Assembly (NCBI GenBank): GCA_913064775.1 | Contig: CAJYAD010000025.1 | Span: forward strand, 1-53,710 | Length of the DNA: 53,710 nucleotides | DNA from: an uncultured Albidovulum sp. | Lineage (GTDB): Bacteria; Pseudomonadota; Alphaproteobacteria; Rhodobacterales; Rhodobacteraceae | Direction: 5' to 3' | Part shown: positions 47,072 through 53,710 of the stretch, in pieces | How positions within the stretch are numbered: the first letter of the stretch is position 1 | Layout of the letters: the number at the start of each line of letters is the position of its first letter | Notes under the pieces: model-generated | Told to the model about the DNA's origin: nothing | Seen by the model: the letters and a program-made list of their open reading frames with translations, nothing else | The model's database searches: none | Position numbers and translations under genes: made by a program

Positions 47072-48111
47072 TCCGCTGCCTCTGCCTGTGCCAGTTCAAC
47101 CTCGATCTGGCTCTTGGCGGCGCGGGTCAGCATCTGCCGGATCCGGCTGACGCCAAGGTCGTGCTGGTACAGCATCTCGCGCTTGCGGGCGTCGTCCGGC
47201 ATCCCTTCCAGCATCACCCGGTCCTGTTCCAGCACGTGCCAGTGGTTGGCCTCTAGCCGCGCGCGGTAAAGGAAGCGCCAGCTGTCGCGCGCGAGGCCGG
47301 AAACCTCGCGCATGCGCCAGAAGAAGACCTTGCAGGTGGTCGCGTCGACCGGCAGCACGAAGCCGACGATCCGCATGAAGCCCCCCGGCCCCGCCGCGGG
47401 CGGATAGGGGATGTCGAGGAAGCAGAACATGTCCCCCGCGTGGACCACGAACTCGGTCCAGTCGAAGTTCTCGCCGGTCTGGCCGACACGCTCGATCCGG
47501 AAGCCGTTCTCGGTCTTGTCGAGCTTCATCAGGTCCTGCTTGGACCCGTAAGCCAATGTGAAGCTTTCTGAATGCAGGTAGCAGCCGTGCATCGGGTCGG
47601 CGAGGTTGTCGAGCGCATAGCGGTAGTTGGTTTCCCACAACGAGGTGCAGAGGAAGCCGGCCCAGGCGTCCGAAGTCAGTTCCTTCGGCATCACCAGTTC
47701 GGGCGCCTCGGGGCGCTCGGCCGAGGGGAAGTAGACGAAGGCCGCGTCGTTCGATTCCGTGACCTCGAAGGACTTCAACGCCTTACGACCTTCAAGCGCA
47801 CATTCCGGCATCGCGGGAACCCGCACCACTACGCCATCGCCGTTGACGATGACGCCGTGATAACGGCAGCCGATGTTGCCCTCGTGGACCTCGCCGTAGG
47901 ACAGGGGCGCGCCGCGATGGGGGCAGAAATCCTCGATGCAGCGGATCTTGCCGGACCCGTCGCGCCAGAGCACCAGCTTCTGGCCAAGAGCCTTCACGCC
48001 ATGAGGGCGGGTGCCCTTCACCTCGACGGACTTGGCCACGGGGTACCACTGGCCCAGAAGACCCATGTTCACCCGCTCTTCGATCAGCGCCTTCTTGTCG
48101 ATCGCCGTCAT
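47068..48111 (-). CDS. Rieske non-haem iron oxygenase, alpha subunit
   Basis: 347-aa Rieske oxygenase. The [2Fe-2S] site is C63-P-H65 and C82-R-Y-H85. The mononuclear iron triad region is N169-L-A-D172-P-M-H175-G-C-Y-L-H180. The size and absence of a beta-subunit gene place it with homotrimeric alpha-only (phthalate/vanillate O-demethylase-like) enzymes. No ferredoxin gene is present. The reductase and flavodoxin at the end of the operon are the likely electron source. ATG at 48111 follows GGGAGAGA. Confidence 0.93.
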   Translation of the reverse strand: MTAIDKKALIEERVNMGLLGQWYPVAKSVEVKGTRPHGVKALGQKLVLWRDGSGKIRCIEDFCPHRGAPLSYGEVHEGNIGCRYHGVIVNGDGVVVRVPAMPECALEGRKALKSFEVTESNDAAFVYFPSAERPEAPELVMPKELTSDAWAGFLCTSLWETNYRYALDNLADPMHGCYLHSESFTLAYGSKQDLMKLDKTENGFRIERVGQTGENFDWTEFVVHAGDMFCFLDIPYPPAAGPGGFMRIVGFVLPVDATTCKVFFWRMREVSGLARDSWRFLYRARLEANHWHVLEQDRVMLEGMPDDARKREMLYQHDLGVSRIRQMLTRAAKSQIEVELAQAEAAE

Positions 48112-48187
48112 GTCTATCTCTCCCGTCTCGAATGGATGCCCGGCACCCGTTGTCCCTGGGTGGGCCGTCATGCCGGCCCTGCCCCGT

Positions 48188-49030
48188 TCAGCCGTGTGCC
48201 TTGGGCAGGTAATGAAGGACGCGCGCCTCTATCCGGACCAGCGCCGAATAAAGGAGGAAGCCGATCACGGTCAGCAGCACGATCGCGTCGAAGACCATGG
48301 CCGCGTTGGCCTGCCCGCTGCCGTAGGAAATCAGATAGCCAAGCCCGGTGTTGCCGCCGACCATCTCGCCCACGGTCACGCCGATCACGGCGAGGGTGGA
48401 GGCGATGCGCAGCCCGGCCATCAGGTTGGGCAGGGTCGAGGGCATCTCGACCTTGAAGAACACCCCGAGCCGCGAGAGGTTGTAGGCCCGCGCAAGGTTC
48501 ACCAGGTCGCGGTCCACCGTCTTCATCGCCTGCAGCACGTTGACCAGCACCGGGAAGAAGACGATCAGCACCGTCACCAGAAGTTTCGGCATCGCGTTGT
48601 AGCCGAACCACATGATGAACAGTGGCGCGAAGGCGACCTTGGGCGCGATCTGCAGCGCCAGGATGTAGGGTGAGAGCACCTTTTCCCAGAACTCGGACAT
48701 GCCCAGAAGGTAGCCAAGCACCGCGCCCAGAGCGGACCCGATCAGGAAACCGAGGATCGTGTAGAGCGTGGTCGACAGGAAGTGACCCAGCAGCCCCTCG
48801 ACCTGCCACATGCGGGCCAGCTCGGCCAGGCAGTCGGACAGCGTCGGGATGATGTAGACCGGCACGCCCAGCGCGGTCGGCAGGAACTGCCAAGCCGCAA
48901 GCACCAGCGCCAGAAGCACGAGGCTGGCAAGAAGAACGGCGCGTTGCGAGGTCATGATCGGCCCTCCCGCGGGTTTGGCCCGGGCGGGCGCGTGCGCCGC
49001 CCCGGCTTTGGTAGCGACCGCGCCACTCAT
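48188..49030 (-). CDS. ABC transporter permease (SsuC/TauC type)
   Basis: 280 aa with about six membrane helices (LLASLVLLALVLAAWQFLP first). The inner-membrane BPD_transp_1 domain carries the EAA loop region (VEMPSTLPNLMAGLRIASTL, then GEMVGGNTGLGYLI). The ATG overlaps the binding-protein stop by 4 nt. Part of a nitrate/sulfonate/taurine-type importer that likely takes up the pathway substrate. A TTG/ATG later at MTSQRAV would remove 25 hydrophilic residues. Confidence 0.92.
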   Translation of the reverse strand: MSGAVATKAGAAHAPARAKPAGGPIMTSQRAVLLASLVLLALVLAAWQFLPTALGVPVYIIPTLSDCLAELARMWQVEGLLGHFLSTTLYTILGFLIGSALGAVLGYLLGMSEFWEKVLSPYILALQIAPKVAFAPLFIMWFGYNAMPKLLVTVLIVFFPVLVNVLQAMKTVDRDLVNLARAYNLSRLGVFFKVEMPSTLPNLMAGLRIASTLAVIGVTVGEMVGGNTGLGYLISYGSGQANAAMVFDAIVLLTVIGFLLYSALVRIEARVLHYLPKAHG

Positions 49031-50001
49031 TTGACGAACTCGTTGGTGTAAAGTTCGTCCACCGGCACGGCCGTGCGGACGATGCCGCTGTCGACGTAGA
49101 ACTTCTGCACGGCGGCGATGCGCTTGGGATCGAAGGCGCCCAGGGGAACCCCCGCCTCGGCCGGATAGACCGTGGTCGCATAGGCGCGCATGATCGCCTC
49201 GATCTGCTTTTCCTTGCCCTTGTGCTGCGGCATGAACGAGACGTATTGCGCGGCCGCTTTTGCCGGATCCGCCTCGATGTCGCGCACGGCGTGCAGCACG
49301 GCACCGACGAAGCCTTTCACCATCTTGGGGTGATCCTTGATCGTCGCGTCCGAGGCGATGATCGCCTGCGCCATCGCCGGGAACACCTTGTCCACGGGCA
49401 TCTCGTCGACCTTTACGCCGGCGCCGCGCACCGCGGCGATCCATTCGGGCACGCCCGACATCGCCTGCAGCTTGCCCGCGATCATCAGCTGGATGATACC
49501 GCCGGGGCCGACCGCCTCGATGCTGACGTCCTGCTTGGTCAGCCCGGCCGAGGCGAGCACACCCAGCAAGTTGTAATAGGTCGTGTCCTGGAAGCTGAGA
49601 ACGCCGATCGACTTGCCCTTGAGGTCCTTCATGGTCTTGATGCCGCTGTCCTCGCGCCAGGCGATCTGGGTCAGGCCGCGCCCGCCCAGAAGGGCCACAC
49701 CGCGCACCTTCAACCCGTTCGCGCGCACGATGATCGGCGTATCGCCGATCCCGCCGCCAAGGTCGGCATTGCCGACGGCGACCTGGGTCGCGACATCGGC
49801 TCCGCCCTTGCCTACGCGGAAGGTGACGTCGAGGCCGGCATCCTTGAAGTAGCCCTTGTGCAGCGCGAGCTGGAACGGCGCGAAAGCGGGCAGGAAGTCA
49901 GGCGCCGGGAACAGGTAGGTGACCTTCTCGGCGGCGAAGGCGGCGCCGGCCGCGAGCGTCAGCGCGGCGGCAGCGGCGAGGTTCAGGATCGTGCGTTTCA
50001 T
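49027..50001 (-). CDS. ABC transporter substrate-binding protein (NMT1/SsuA-like)
   Basis: 324-aa periplasmic protein. Sec signal peptide residues 1-23 (LTLAAGAAFAA), then type II binding-protein fold (FLPAFAPFQLALHKGYFKDA, NADLGGGIGDTPIIVRANGL, and DLKGKSIGVLSFQDTTYY). The NMT1-like branch recruits sulfonates, pyrimidines, aromatic acids or similar small anions. The 29-nt gap from the ATPase gene contains its ribosome site. Confidence 0.92.
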   Translation of the reverse strand: MKRTILNLAAAAALTLAAGAAFAAEKVTYLFPAPDFLPAFAPFQLALHKGYFKDAGLDVTFRVGKGGADVATQVAVGNADLGGGIGDTPIIVRANGLKVRGVALLGGRGLTQIAWREDSGIKTMKDLKGKSIGVLSFQDTTYYNLLGVLASAGLTKQDVSIEAVGPGGIIQLMIAGKLQAMSGVPEWIAAVRGAGVKVDEMPVDKVFPAMAQAIIASDATIKDHPKMVKGFVGAVLHAVRDIEADPAKAAAQYVSFMPQHKGKEKQIEAIMRAYATTVYPAEAGVPLGAFDPKRIAAVQKFYVDSGIVRTAVPVDELYTNEFVK

Positions 50002-50030
50002 GATGGCTCCCTGTTTGAGCGAAGCGGCGC

Positions 50031-50801
50031 TCAGGCCGCTTTTTCTTCGAGTTTCAGATGCTTGAAGAGTTGCGCCGCGTAATCGCCCACCTCGGGCATG
50101 ATCCGGCGTTTCAGCGGTTCCTCGCGGTGCGGCAGGTCGACCCTGATCTCGGCCACCACGCTGCCCGGGCGTTCGGACAGAACGATGATGCGGTCCGACA
50201 TCAACACGGCCTCGGCGAGGTCGTGGGTGATCAGCAGGGTGGTCTTGCCGCTTTCCGCGATGGTGCGGGCGAAACTGTTCTGCAACAGAAGCTTGGTCTG
50301 GGCGTCGAGCGCCGAGAAGGGTTCGTCCAGAAGGATGATCTGGGGGTCGATCGCCAGGGTGCGCGCCAGTGCCGCGCGCTGCCGCATCCCGCCGGAAAGC
50401 TGGTAGGGATAGTGGTTCTCGAACCCCTCCAGGTGGCAGTGCGCGAGTTCCTTCAAGGCGCGGTCGCGGCGATCCGCCTTCGAGACCCCGCGAGATTCAA
50501 GCCCGAACTCGATGTTCTGAAGAATACTGCGCCACGGCAGCAGCAGGTCCTTCTGCAGCATGAAACCGACATGCGCGTTGGATCCGGTCACCGGCTCGTT
50601 CGACACCAGCACTTCGCCCGAGGTCGGCTGGTAGAGTCCGGCGGTCATGCTAAGAAGCGTGGACTTGCCGCAGCCCGAGGGACCGACAACCGAGACGAAT
50701 TCGCCTTCGTCGACCCGGAAGCTTATGTCGGAGACCGCAGTCAGTGCCCCCCCGTCGCCGGTGCCGAACTGCTTGGTGACGGAGCGGAACTCAAGCGCCA
50801 T
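50031..50801 (-). CDS. ABC transporter ATP-binding protein (SsuB/TauB type)
   Basis: 256 aa. Walker A GPSGCGKST at 40-48, signature LSGGMRQR at 135-142, and Walker B ILLDEP at 156-161 followed by SALDAQTK and a switch His (LLITHDLAEAVLMSD). It energises the adjacent permease. Its start overlaps the end of the small first gene by 11 nt. Confidence 0.94.
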   Translation of the reverse strand: MALEFRSVTKQFGTGDGGALTAVSDISFRVDEGEFVSVVGPSGCGKSTLLSMTAGLYQPTSGEVLVSNEPVTGSNAHVGFMLQKDLLLPWRSILQNIEFGLESRGVSKADRRDRALKELAHCHLEGFENHYPYQLSGGMRQRAALARTLAIDPQIILLDEPFSALDAQTKLLLQNSFARTIAESGKTTLLITHDLAEAVLMSDRIIVLSERPGSVVAEIRVDLPHREEPLKRRIMPEVGDYAAQLFKHLKLEEKAA

Positions 50802-51111
50802 AGCCGTGTTCCTGGTAAGCGGCGTCGAGGTCGGCGTTGATCGCGGCCAATTCCTCGGCCAGCAGCGCCTCGGTCCAGTCGGTGCGACCCGAGATTGGCG
50901 CGGTCACGCGCTTCTCGGCCAGCGCCGCCGCGACGTCTCCGAAATCATGGGTGCCGGTGGCGTAGATCTCGCTCAGCGCTTCGGCCAGCGCGGCCTCCGC
51001 TTCGGTGATCTGTCGGCCCAGCGATTGATGCGCGAGGGCGGGACGGCTGGTGTCGAGGGCACGCTGGGATAGGCGATCCTTGAATGCGTCCGTCTGAGTC
51101 GTCGTGGTCAT
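50791..51111 (-). CDS. Small helical first-gene protein of operon
   Basis: 106 aa, predicted helical and acidic: DAFKDRLSQRALDTSRPALA, LGRQITEAEAALAEALSEIY, then WTEALLAEELAAINADLDAA and YQEHGYGA. The middle (THDFGDVAAALAEKRVTAPI, then GRTDWT) resembles the recombinase-type HTH segment that ends serine recombinases, and related short proteins seem to accompany Rieske oxygenases. That is a weak impression. First gene after the promoter region. AAGGAGGC site upstream. Confidence 0.75.
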   Translation of the reverse strand: MTTTTQTDAFKDRLSQRALDTSRPALAHQSLGRQITEAEAALAEALSEIYATGTHDFGDVAAALAEKRVTAPISGRTDWTEALLAEELAAINADLDAAYQEHGYGA

Positions 51112-51316
51112 CTGGGCCTCCTTGCGTCCTTAGTGTTCTTATTTGAACACTCTGTTCATATATAATCATGGCCGAACGGCAGCCGGGTTGTCAACCAAAT
51201 CCCTCGCCCCCCGCCGGTCGGCGAAAGTGTGGCGCCAAGTGATGGAAACAGGGGCAGGAATCCCCCGCGACACGGGCAGGCTGCGGGGCGTGGAAGATAC
51301 GAACGTCTTCGCGCGC
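51112..51316. other. Operon upstream region between small gene and IclR2
   Basis: 205 bases that should contain the promoter of the catabolic operon (minus strand) and the 3' end of IclR2 (also minus). An AT-rich patch at 51131-51168 holds the palindrome below. The remainder shows no repeat or coding sequence. Confidence 0.5.
51144..51158 (-). promoter_or_regulatory. 15-bp palindromic operator of catabolic operon
   Basis: TGAACA-CTC-TGTTCA is a perfect 15-bp palindrome, 33 nt before the first gene's ATG. A further GTTC at 51135-51138 and the GAAC at 51145 form a flanking second inverted pair (GTTC-N6-GAAC). Length and symmetry fit an IclR-family dimer site. The adjacent IclR2 gene is the obvious candidate regulator. 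Confidence 0.6.
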
Positions 51317-52111
51317 TCAGCCGCTCCAGCCAAGCAGGACAGAGATGCGGCGGGCCGATTCGACCAGTTCGGCACGGGCACCGCCATCCAGTCCAGCGAT
51401 GCGGCCGTCGGTCATCGGTGCGGTTATGTTGATGGCCGCCGCGACCCGCCCGGTCATGTCACGCAGCGGCGCCGCGGCCGAGGCGATCCCTGCCTCGAAA
51501 TCGCCGGCATGGACGATGGCGGCAGCACCGCGCCCTTGCCGCGCATGCGCCAGCCAGGCGTCGAGACCGCCCGCCGACAGCCGCCCGCCCTGCAATCGGT
51601 CTCGGCGGAAGAGGTCGGTCAGTTCGGCGTCTGTCATGTCGGCAAGAAAGACACGGCCCATCGTCGTGGTCTGCACCGGAAGGCGGCTGCCGACATGGAC
51701 GATGCTGGTGTCCGCGTTGCGCGCGGGAACGCGCAGGACGTAAAGCACCGAGGTTCCGTCCATCACCCCCATGTGCGCCGACCAGCCCGTGCGGTCGCGC
51801 AGGCGCTCCAGCTCAGGCTGGGCCAGTTCCACCGTCTCGCGCGTCGCAAGGTAGCCGTAGCCAAGCCGCAGCACGCCGGGTCCCAGCGCATAGCTGTTCG
51901 CGCGAGCGTCGTGCAGGAGGCAGCCCATCTGCGACAGCGTGTAGACAGTGCGGAAGGCCGCGGATCGGGTGACCCCCAGCTTCGCCGCGATCTCGGACAA
52001 GCCGAGGTTCGGCGTCTCGGGCGTGAAACATTGCAGCGCCTTCAGCCCGCGCACGAGGCCGGGCACGAGGTAGCGGTCCTCTCCGGTGTCGGGAAGCGGA
52101 TTTGGGGTCAT
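51317..52111 (-). CDS. IclR-family regulator of catabolic operon
   Basis: 264 aa. The winged helix is at about 17-80 (LVPGLVRGLKALQCFTPETP, LSEIAAKLGVTRSAAFRTVY). The effector domain follows with HMGVMDGTSVLYVLRVPARN, LPVQTTTMGRVFLADM and AAINITAPMTDG. The ATG at 52111 follows a GAGGAG site. Read in the same direction as the operon and just upstream of it. Divergent from the bicupin gene. Confidence 0.93.
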   Translation of the reverse strand: MTPNPLPDTGEDRYLVPGLVRGLKALQCFTPETPNLGLSEIAAKLGVTRSAAFRTVYTLSQMGCLLHDARANSYALGPGVLRLGYGYLATRETVELAQPELERLRDRTGWSAHMGVMDGTSVLYVLRVPARNADTSIVHVGSRLPVQTTTMGRVFLADMTDAELTDLFRRDRLQGGRLSAGGLDAWLAHARQGRGAAAIVHAGDFEAGIASAAAPLRDMTGRVAAAINITAPMTDGRIAGLDGGARAELVESARRISVLLGWSG

Positions 52112-52130
52112 GGTGGCTCCTCTCCTCGAG

Positions 52131-52166
52131 CGTTTTGCCAATAAAACGATTTCTCGTCAGCAAAAC
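52131..52166. promoter_or_regulatory. Nested inverted repeats in IclR2-cupin intergenic region
   Basis: CGTTTT-GCCAAT-AAAACG (52131-52148) is a perfect inverted repeat. GTTTTGC (52132-52138) also pairs with GCAAAAC (52160-52166). They lie 20-55 nt before the IclR2 ATG and 70-105 nt before the cupin ATG, so a single site could control both divergent genes. AT-rich relative to the neighbourhood. Confidence 0.55.
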
Positions 52167-52235
52167 AACCCTTGCCTACCCTGCCTCTCGATCACCACGG
52201 CCGCCCCGGCCGACTCGACACAGGAGGAAACGCGA

Positions 52236-53183
52236 ATGACCATGCACGACACCCCCACATCTGCGCTTGCGCAGGACCTGAAGGCCCATACCGGCCGCTT
52301 CACCGCCAAGGCCTTCGACTGGCACGCCTTCCCGTCGAACGAGGGCTTCCCCGACCTTGCCCGCGCCCAGATGCGCTACATCGGCGCCGGCGGCTCGCCG
52401 AAAGTCGGCGACACCTCGACCCTGAAACCCGACCATTTCACCCTGTCGCTGATCTACAAGGAGCCGGGCCGCTATGCCGCCTGCCACAGCCACGAGATCG
52501 AGGAGAGCTTCCTGATCATCGACGGTGCACTGATCGTCGGCTGGGAAAAGGACGGCGAGGTGGTCGAGGTGAACCTCGGACCCAAGGACATGATCCTGAA
52601 CGCGCGCGAGATCGGTCACGGCTTCCGCGTCGACGGGCCGGAGCCGGTGCTGATGTCGATCTCGGTCGACGTCGGCAAACCGCTGCCGCCCAAATACCAC
52701 TACCACCCAAAGGAACATCCCGCGGAACTGGCCCGCACTTTCGGCGCCGAACCGGGCAAGACCATGCCCTTCGACCCGAACGGCGCCCACCCGCTTCAGA
52801 AGCTGATGGCCAAATACGTCGTCCGCCATGCCGAACTGCCGACGGTCTGGGATCCGGCCGGGTTCACCCGCAAGGTCTATGTCGGCCCAGGTGGCGTCGA
52901 GAACGATACCTGCCGCAAGGAGATGCTGGGCCTTCCCTCTCGCGTTGGCGTGAAGCCCTTCGTGCGTGACGTCGAGGATGCCTTCTTTGTGCTCGAAGGT
53001 TCGCTGACGGTGGGCTGGGAAGAGAACGACGAGGTGACGGAGATCGAGCTTGGCCCGCGCGACCTGGTCAAGACCCCCGCCGGGCGCAAGCACTGGTTCC
53101 GCAACGATGGCGCCGGTGCCTCTACTGTCTGGTATGTCGTGGGGTCGGAGAAGCCGGAAACCGTGATGTTTGAGGCAGCCTGA
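52236..53183 (+). CDS. Bicupin dioxygenase-like protein
   Basis: 315 aa with two cupin domains. The first (about 70-135) has H84-S-H86, E90 and H128, a full metal site. The second (about 220-300) keeps the fold (FFVLEGSLTVGW, GPRDLVKTPAGRKHWF) but lacks the HxH pair (RDVEDAF), so it is probably non-catalytic. Bicupins of this build include gentisate, homogentisate-type and 1-hydroxy-2-naphthoate dioxygenases. It is likely part of the same pathway, read divergently from IclR2. An AGGAGGAAACGCG site precedes the ATG. Confidence 0.87.
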   Translation: MTMHDTPTSALAQDLKAHTGRFTAKAFDWHAFPSNEGFPDLARAQMRYIGAGGSPKVGDTSTLKPDHFTLSLIYKEPGRYAACHSHEIEESFLIIDGALIVGWEKDGEVVEVNLGPKDMILNAREIGHGFRVDGPEPVLMSISVDVGKPLPPKYHYHPKEHPAELARTFGAEPGKTMPFDPNGAHPLQKLMAKYVVRHAELPTVWDPAGFTRKVYVGPGGVENDTCRKEMLGLPSRVGVKPFVRDVEDAFFVLEGSLTVGWEENDEVTEIELGPRDLVKTPAGRKHWFRNDGAGASTVWYVVGSEKPETVMFEAA

Positions 53184-53197
53184 CTTATTCGTCAGGC
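53178..53197 (+). terminator. Hairpin after the cupin gene
   Basis: GCCTGAC (53178-53184) pairs with GTCAGGC (53191-53197) across TTATTC, including the stop codon in the stem. No T-tract follows, so it is a weak terminator or mRNA-stabilising hairpin. Confidence 0.5.
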
Positions 53198-53333
53198 AAC
53201 GCACTGCAAGTGCTGAAATGTTCTTTTGCTATCCTCCGAGTGAATAAAGTCGATCTTTCGGAGACTGCGGCATGAACAGTCGGCGGCGCAAAATAGTGCC
53301 GTCGACGAAGGTCTAAATTCAATACCTCCAAAT

Positions 53334-53583
53334 GGCTCTGTTGCACAAATCGGATGACGGGCCCGGCTCCCCTTTCCCCGGTCGGATTTATCCCACGGTC
53401 TCTGTGACGGGTATGCCGAGAGCGGTGTAGCCGTTCAGGATGGCGATACGGACCTGGATCTCGGCGACCTGCCGATCGAAGTCCCGAGCCATGAGCCGCT
53501 GGCCCAGCAGTTTCACGCAGTGCATCTTCGTTTTCGACGCGGCTTCGGCGGTGATATCCGCTCCATCGCCGCCAGAGTGCCCG
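53334..53583 (-). mobile_element. IS5-family insertion sequence remnant
   Basis: GGCTCTGTTGCACAAAT (53334-53350) matches the terminal inverted repeat type of IS5-group elements. The minus strand then encodes the end of the transposase: KMHCVKLLGQRLMARDFDRQ through YTALGIPVTETVG to the TAA at 53388. Upstream, the block WRRWSGYHRRSR is in another frame: an AAAA where AAA is expected near 53545 breaks the frame. The element stops at the terminal repeat, so only about 250 bases remain. Confidence 0.85.
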
Positions 53584-53710
53584 CAGGGCAATCGCATTTG
53601 GCTTCAGTCGACCTTCAAGCCATTGAGTATGCTTCGTAAAAATGCTTCGTCCCAGCCAGCGCGCTTGAGCTTGATGGAGAGGGAACCCTTGGAAGTGTCC
53701 CTGCGGACGA
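53584..53710. repeat. Right copy of 127-bp terminal inverted repeat
   Basis: Exact reverse complement of bases 1-127. It abuts the IS5 remnant at 53583/53584 without any visible target duplication. Confidence 0.9.

Noticed and set aside
36272-53183. Beta-hydroxyaspartate or iac (indoleacetate) pathway
   Set aside because: The aldolase, dehydratase and aminotransferase of the former and the acyl-CoA-dehydrogenase-like gene of the latter are not present.
53272-53316. 14-codon frame (MNSRRRKIVPSTKV) with an upstream ribosome-like site between the cupin gene and IS5 remnant
   Set aside because: Could be the start of a gene cut by the IS5 insertion, but 14 residues are too few to support a gene call.

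Overview
The window looks like alphaproteobacterial, Rhodobacterales (Paracoccus/Rhodobacter-type) DNA. It is GC-rich and carries ctrA followed by ligA and recG, an LdtR-type MarR regulator, sdhE, and a LexA box of the GTTC-N7-GTTC form described for Rhodobacter. The first and last 127 bases are a perfect inverted repeat of each other. The window is therefore probably one whole contig that runs into the same repeat at both ends.

Bases 130-28600 are mostly core genome. In order: cell-cycle regulator ctrA; ligA-recG (directly abutting); a 40-codon membrane peptide behind an SOS box; a capsule export/Kdo-transferase operon (kpsS, a Wza-like lipoprotein, kpsC); metG, a dimethylargininase and serS; an EF-hand protein, ECF sigma factor, putative anti-sigma factor and periplasmic metal-sensor block; a bufferin copper-RiPP operon (bufA1, bufB, bufC, doxX); cspA; a methyltransferase and a MATE pump; an aspartate aminotransferase pair; an XRE regulator with sdhE; ldtR; DUF1178 and NUDIX genes; a secreted hypothetical protein; and tRNA-Gln(TTG).

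Bases 28600-35300, directly after tRNA-Gln, are a decayed mobile island. It has a serine recombinase that lost its catalytic domain at an IS110-type fragment, a terminase pair (DUF5681 protein and TerL) with no capsid or tail genes, a ParB-methyltransferase fusion, and a small HTH protein resembling restriction-modification controller (C) proteins. A two-site C-box lies in the divergent gap to a PD-(D/E)XK-like nuclease candidate.

Bases 35450-53200 are an apparently undescribed catabolic locus bounded by two IclR regulators. One long, translationally coupled minus-strand operon (51111 to 36272) encodes, in transcription order: a small helical protein, an ABC importer (ATPase, binding protein, permease), a Rieske oxygenase, an SDR, an alpha/beta hydrolase, a two-domain extradiol dioxygenase, a second SDR with an altered active site, a ThDP enzyme, an aspartate-dehydrogenase-like protein, an aldehyde dehydrogenase, an adrenodoxin-reductase-type flavoprotein, a flavodoxin, a pentapeptide-repeat protein and a NicC/salicylate-hydroxylase-like monooxygenase. 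A bicupin oxygenase is divergent from the second IclR gene. The gene set reads as uptake, ring oxidation, meta-cleavage, hydrolysis and aldehyde oxidation of an aromatic or N-heteroaromatic acid. The substrate cannot be named from sequence alone. An IS5-type remnant and the terminal repeat close the window.
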